The notes under the pieces are model-generated. The model worked only from the letters and a program-made list of their open reading frames with translations. It did no database searches and was not told the DNA's origin. The position numbers and the translations under genes were made by a program. A stretch of 64,000 nucleotides of DNA, taken from contig NZ_JARNTW010000008.1 of the NCBI RefSeq assembly GCF_029433105.1, positions 211,669 to 275,668 on the forward strand, given 5' to 3'. Shown piece after piece: positions 61,084 through 64,000 of this stretch. Each line of letters begins with the position of its first letter. Position 1 is the stretch's first letter. The stretch is from Runella sp. MFBS21 (GTDB lineage: Bacteria > Bacteroidota > Bacteroidia > Cytophagales > Spirosomataceae).

Positions 61084-63162
61084 ATGTCTTTTTTTCGTCT
61101 GAAGCACATGATATGGATTTCTGTGTGCTTATTTATTTGCCCTTATTTACTATTCGCTCAAAGAGCCGATTCTTTGCGTACATTGTCTTTGTCGCCCGTT
61201 ACGGTTTCGACTACCCGCCTCGAAACCAACGAAAAACGCTTACCAGCAGCCTTGACTGTACTTGAGGGTGGCAGGATTCAAATCGGGCAGCCTCAGCTCT
61301 CGCTTTTTGAATCACTTGGAGGAGTTGCGGGGCTTTTTGCTCAAAATCCTGATAATTTTAATCAAGACCTGCGTATCTCGATTCGGGGTTTTGGAGCTAG
61401 GGCTGCTTTTGGGATTCGTGGTATTCGGCTTGTGGTAGATGGTATTCCTGAATCCACTCCCGACGGCCAAGCAGATGTTGACAACTTGGACATGGGAGCA
61501 ATGCGACGTTTGGAAGTAATGCGCGGGCCTTCGTCAGGCTTATACGGAAATGCCGCCGGGGGAGTTATCAGTTTACAAACCGACAATGCCGCCGACTTGC
61601 CTTTGGCAGAAGCCCAAGCTACCGTAGGCTCTAATGGATTTAATAGTTATCGCCTCAAAACAGGCTACCAAAAAGGGAAGTTTCAATACGTTTTTATCGC
61701 AACTCGCAATGCCTCCGATGGCTATAGAGGCAACAGCCAAATGCAAAGTTCGATTCTAAATCTCAAATTACACTACGATTTTGACTCTCTTACGCGCTTA
61801 TCTATACTGGCCAATTATGGCAATGGCCCTACCGCCAACGACCCTGGCGGCCTTACGCTGGCACAAGTAAATGAAAACCGCCGCCAAGCCCATCCCAATA
61901 ATTTGAGGTTTATGGCTGGTGAGTCGGTAGCACAGGGGCGTATCGGTATTACGTTTGAGAAAAAAATGGGGAATAGTCTCCTCTTTACAAGGGTATTTGG
62001 CACCAAACGCGACTTCTCCAACTTTTTGGCATTTCAGGCAGCAGGGGCTGGTACTATCAATCGAACTTTTGCAGGTGCTAGCTTACAATATCAATACAAT
62101 CAGGTGTTTGGCGAGCTTCAATATCGCTTTCGACTTGGGATTGATTTCGAAACGCAAGCTGATACCCGCCGCCGTTTCGACAACCTAATGGGCCAGCGGG
62201 GCAAGCTCACCTTTGACCAGCTTGAATCTTTCAAAAATACCGCAGCCTATATTACGCAAGAGATTTCGTATCATAAAGTGACGATTTTGACGGGCTTACG
62301 CTCCGATGCCATTCGGATGAAAGCCGAAGATGCTTTCTTGACCGACGGAGACCAATCAGGCCAACGCCAATACAGCCGCCTCAATCCGACCATCGGAATT
62401 TCGTTTGAGGCATCTCCTAAAATAAGTCTTTACTCCAACCTCGGGACCAGTTTTGAAACCCCTACTCTTAGCGAGCTTTCCAACAATCCTTCGGGCACGG
62501 GAGGCTTCAATCCTGACCTAAAACCTCAGCGCGCAACCAACTACGAAATAGGTGCCAAAACTTATTTCAACCAACGTGTCAGAATGGATTTAGCTCTTTT
62601 CAATATCAATGTATCGGATGAGTTTGTGCCTTATCAAATTACGGGGCAAGCAGGTAGGGTATTTTATCGAAATGCCGGCAGCTCTCGTCGCCAAGGCGTA
62701 GAATTGAGTCTTAACGCTAACCTCGCCAAAGGCCTATCACTGTTTTCAAATTATACATACTCTGATTTTAAATACCGCCAATATGTGACTACCGCCGGCG
62801 AGTTTGACGGCAATGCTCTACCCGGAATTCCAAAACATGCTGCTCAAGCCGAATTACGATATTTTCGGCCCAAAGGTCTGTTTGCGATTGCCCAGATTCG
62901 CCATGCTTCTGACCTCTATGCCGACGACGCTAATGCTGTCATCGCCAATGCTTATACCCTCGTCAATTTACGTCTGGGACTTCACTTGACCTACCAGCGT
63001 GTGGCGTTGGAACCTTTTGTAGGAGTCAACAATTTATTCAATGCTATTTATTTTCAGAATGTTCAAATAAACGCCGCCAATGGCCGTTATTTTGAGCCAG
63101 CTCGCGGACAGTTCTGGTTTGGAGGAGTTAAGGTGTCACTAAACAGAAAAACATTAGAGTAA
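61084..63162 (+). CDS. TonB-dependent receptor (siderophore-receptor type)
   Basis: This receptor of about 692 residues has a signal peptide (MIWISVCLFICPYLLFAQ) and a plug (about 35-150) with DLRISIRGFGARAAFGIRG, LVVDGIPESTPDGQADVDNLD and VMRGPSSGLYGNAAGGVISL. A beta-barrel with the TonB-receptor C-terminal pattern follows (PFVGVNNLFNAIYF and a final aromatic strand). No regulatory domain precedes the plug. Several in-frame ATGs exist between 60970 and 61108; 61084 is chosen because 61108 would shorten the positive N-terminus. The ligand is unknown. It is divergent from the AraC gene across 132 bp. Confidence 0.87.
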   Translation: MSFFRLKHMIWISVCLFICPYLLFAQRADSLRTLSLSPVTVSTTRLETNEKRLPAALTVLEGGRIQIGQPQLSLFESLGGVAGLFAQNPDNFNQDLRISIRGFGARAAFGIRGIRLVVDGIPESTPDGQADVDNLDMGAMRRLEVMRGPSSGLYGNAAGGVISLQTDNAADLPLAEAQATVGSNGFNSYRLKTGYQKGKFQYVFIATRNASDGYRGNSQMQSSILNLKLHYDFDSLTRLSILANYGNGPTANDPGGLTLAQVNENRRQAHPNNLRFMAGESVAQGRIGITFEKKMGNSLLFTRVFGTKRDFSNFLAFQAAGAGTINRTFAGASLQYQYNQVFGELQYRFRLGIDFETQADTRRRFDNLMGQRGKLTFDQLESFKNTAAYITQEISYHKVTILTGLRSDAIRMKAEDAFLTDGDQSGQRQYSRLNPTIGISFEASPKISLYSNLGTSFETPTLSELSNNPSGTGGFNPDLKPQRATNYEIGAKTYFNQRVRMDLALFNINVSDEFVPYQITGQAGRVFYRNAGSSRRQGVELSLNANLAKGLSLFSNYTYSDFKYRQYVTTAGEFDGNALPGIPKHAAQAELRYFRPKGLFAIAQIRHASDLYADDANAVIANAYTLVNLRLGLHLTYQRVALEPFVGVNNLFNAIYFQNVQINAANGRYFEPARGQFWFGGVKVSLNRKTLE

Positions 63163-63234
63163 TTTTAAACCTTTTTCATTATAGAATATCTAATGAAAAA
63201 CAAGGCTCGATAAGCTCGAATTTTGTTAACAACC

Positions 63235-63372
63235 ATGAAAACAATTTTTCTTTTCGCCGCTTTTTTACTCGTTTTTGTCGCATTGAGATTAGCATCTTAT
63301 ATTTTTCCTCGTAAATTTGGATGTATCTATTCAGTTTTCTACCTTTATAAAAAGAGTTGGAGAGGCGTCTGA
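63235..63372 (+). CDS. 45-aa hydrophobic peptide
   Basis: ATG at 63235 begins a 45-residue frame with a hydrophobic helix MKTIFLFAAFLLVFVALRL, followed by a basic tail ending YKKSWRGV. It may be a small membrane protein or the leader remnant of a lost gene. No family is recognised. Confidence 0.35.
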   Translation: MKTIFLFAAFLLVFVALRLASYIFPRKFGCIYSVFYLYKKSWRGV

Positions 63373-63509
63373 AGAATCAATAATAACAATGGAACTTTTT
63401 GGTATGCGAACAATGTTATTTAATTGTTATGACAACTGAAGTAGTTACACAATTTATCAACAAAGACTTACGTTAAGTAAAATATTTTTAAAATGGCTGT
63501 ATGGGTTGG

Positions 63510-63544
63510 ACAGGCCTCGACTTTTAGTTGAGGCCTGTTTTTTT
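63510..63544 (+). terminator. Strong plus-strand intrinsic terminator
   Basis: The 13-bp stem ACAGGCCTCGACT with AGTTGAGGCCTGT (one G-T pair) has a 3-nt loop and is followed by seven T. It ends transcription from the TonB receptor and small peptide region. Confidence 0.85.
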
Positions 63545-63580
63545 ACAATTATTCCCTAATTAACAAACACTTAAATCAAA

Positions 63581-64000
63581 TTAAGGTTTTACTTCAACCA
63601 ACCCTGCTTTTGGGTCAAAGCTATATCTTTGGGTAGAGGCTCCCTCATTTATGTCTTCAATAGAGAGCGTCAAGGTACCTTTTTGGAGAAGGGACTCTAC
63701 CTGATAATTTCCCTCTGCATTGTCATAATATACTTCTTTAGTAAACACCAGCCGTTGCTTTTCATCATAGCCACAAAGCCATACAATATTCTCATTCTCA
63801 TACTCCCGTCCGATGAGGTATAGCTTGGTTTGGGGTGTTTCTAATACAGTTTGTAATAAATGGTATTTATAATTGAGGGATGGGCATTATTGAAAAGTGA
63901 CTTTAAAATTCTCTAAACTGCCCAACTCTCTTTGATTAGTGAAATTATCATACATGATTAATTGGACTGTGCAACTCGCTATCATTAAGTAGGCACTGAC
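63581..64000 (-). pseudogene. Lipoprotein-like gene interrupted by an in-frame TAA
   Basis: On the minus strand one reading frame runs from the right edge to a stop at 63581 but contains a single TAA at 63889-63887. The upstream part (37 codons, open at the edge) includes LMIASC, which looks like a lipobox, then QRELGSLENFKVTFQ. After the TAA, 101 codons continue (TKLYLIGREYENENIVWLC, then FDPKAGLVEVKP) without any ATG start. The composition continues smoothly across the stop, so this looks like a lipoprotein gene broken by a nonsense change or a read error. No family is recognised. Confidence 0.5.

Noticed and set aside
63493..63531. 13-codon leader-peptide-like frame running into the terminator, suggesting attenuation
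   Set aside because: It has only one Trp codon, no run of a regulatory codon, and no plus-strand gene follows.

Overview
The window looks like chromosomal DNA of a Bacteroidota bacterium, most likely a Cytophagales member of the Spirosomataceae/Cytophagaceae type. Supporting signs are three SusC/TonB-type receptors, a MurF-alanine racemase fusion, a LytTR regulator on a 7TMR-DISM sensor, long Ig-like/choice-of-anchor surface proteins, promoters of the Bacteroidota type (TTG-N18/19-TAnnTTTG), and start codons without Shine-Dalgarno sequences. The family-level placement is inference from gene content. No rRNA, tRNA, CRISPR array, integrase or transposase was found.

Left part (1-12 kb): the N-terminal end of an AddA/RecB-like helicase-nuclease running off the left edge, an eight-copy palindromic tandem array, a TonB receptor, a sterol-desaturase-like membrane oxidase with a small membrane protein, a membrane-bound LytTR regulator, a second TonB receptor, then plus-strand YiaAB, polysaccharide deacetylase and VOC proteins. 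A 120-bp cluster of four hairpins precedes murF-alr.

Middle (12-31 kb): murF-alr, an exported coiled-coil protein, a fatty-acid desaturase facing a two-component NarL-type pair (possible membrane-fluidity circuit), a two-gene unknown pair, nadC, a VOC protein, uvrB translationally coupled to an unusual thioesterase-ArfB fusion, a TIGR01777 epimerase, and a PglF/FlaA1-like nucleotide-sugar dehydratase overlapping nnr (NAD(P)HX repair).

Surface-protein block and housekeeping (31-47 kb): two giant secreted Ig-like proteins (1065 and 1546 aa) in tandem, sharing a Cys-Pro-rich basic C-terminal signature; the rpsP-rimM-trmD cluster with its own promoter; a tandem pair of M14 peptidases, of which one has lost every zinc and catalytic residue.

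Right part (47-64 kb): an orphan ABC ATPase, a ceramidase-like hydrolase, lutABC for L-lactate oxidation, an FG-GAP/VCBS protein, an ABC exporter with Asp in place of the catalytic Glu, a four-gene form-II molybdenum hydroxylase operon (CoxG-S-L-M-like) behind an AraC regulator, a divergent TonB receptor, a 45-residue membrane peptide, and a lipoprotein gene broken by an in-frame stop at the right edge.

No single large, clearly new defence or metabolic system stands out. The observations most worth following are the palindromic array with compensated stem changes, the thioesterase-ArfB fusion coupled to uvrB, the active/inactive M14 pair, the shared C-terminal tag of the two giant surface proteins, and two intergenic terminators that no annotated gene explains.
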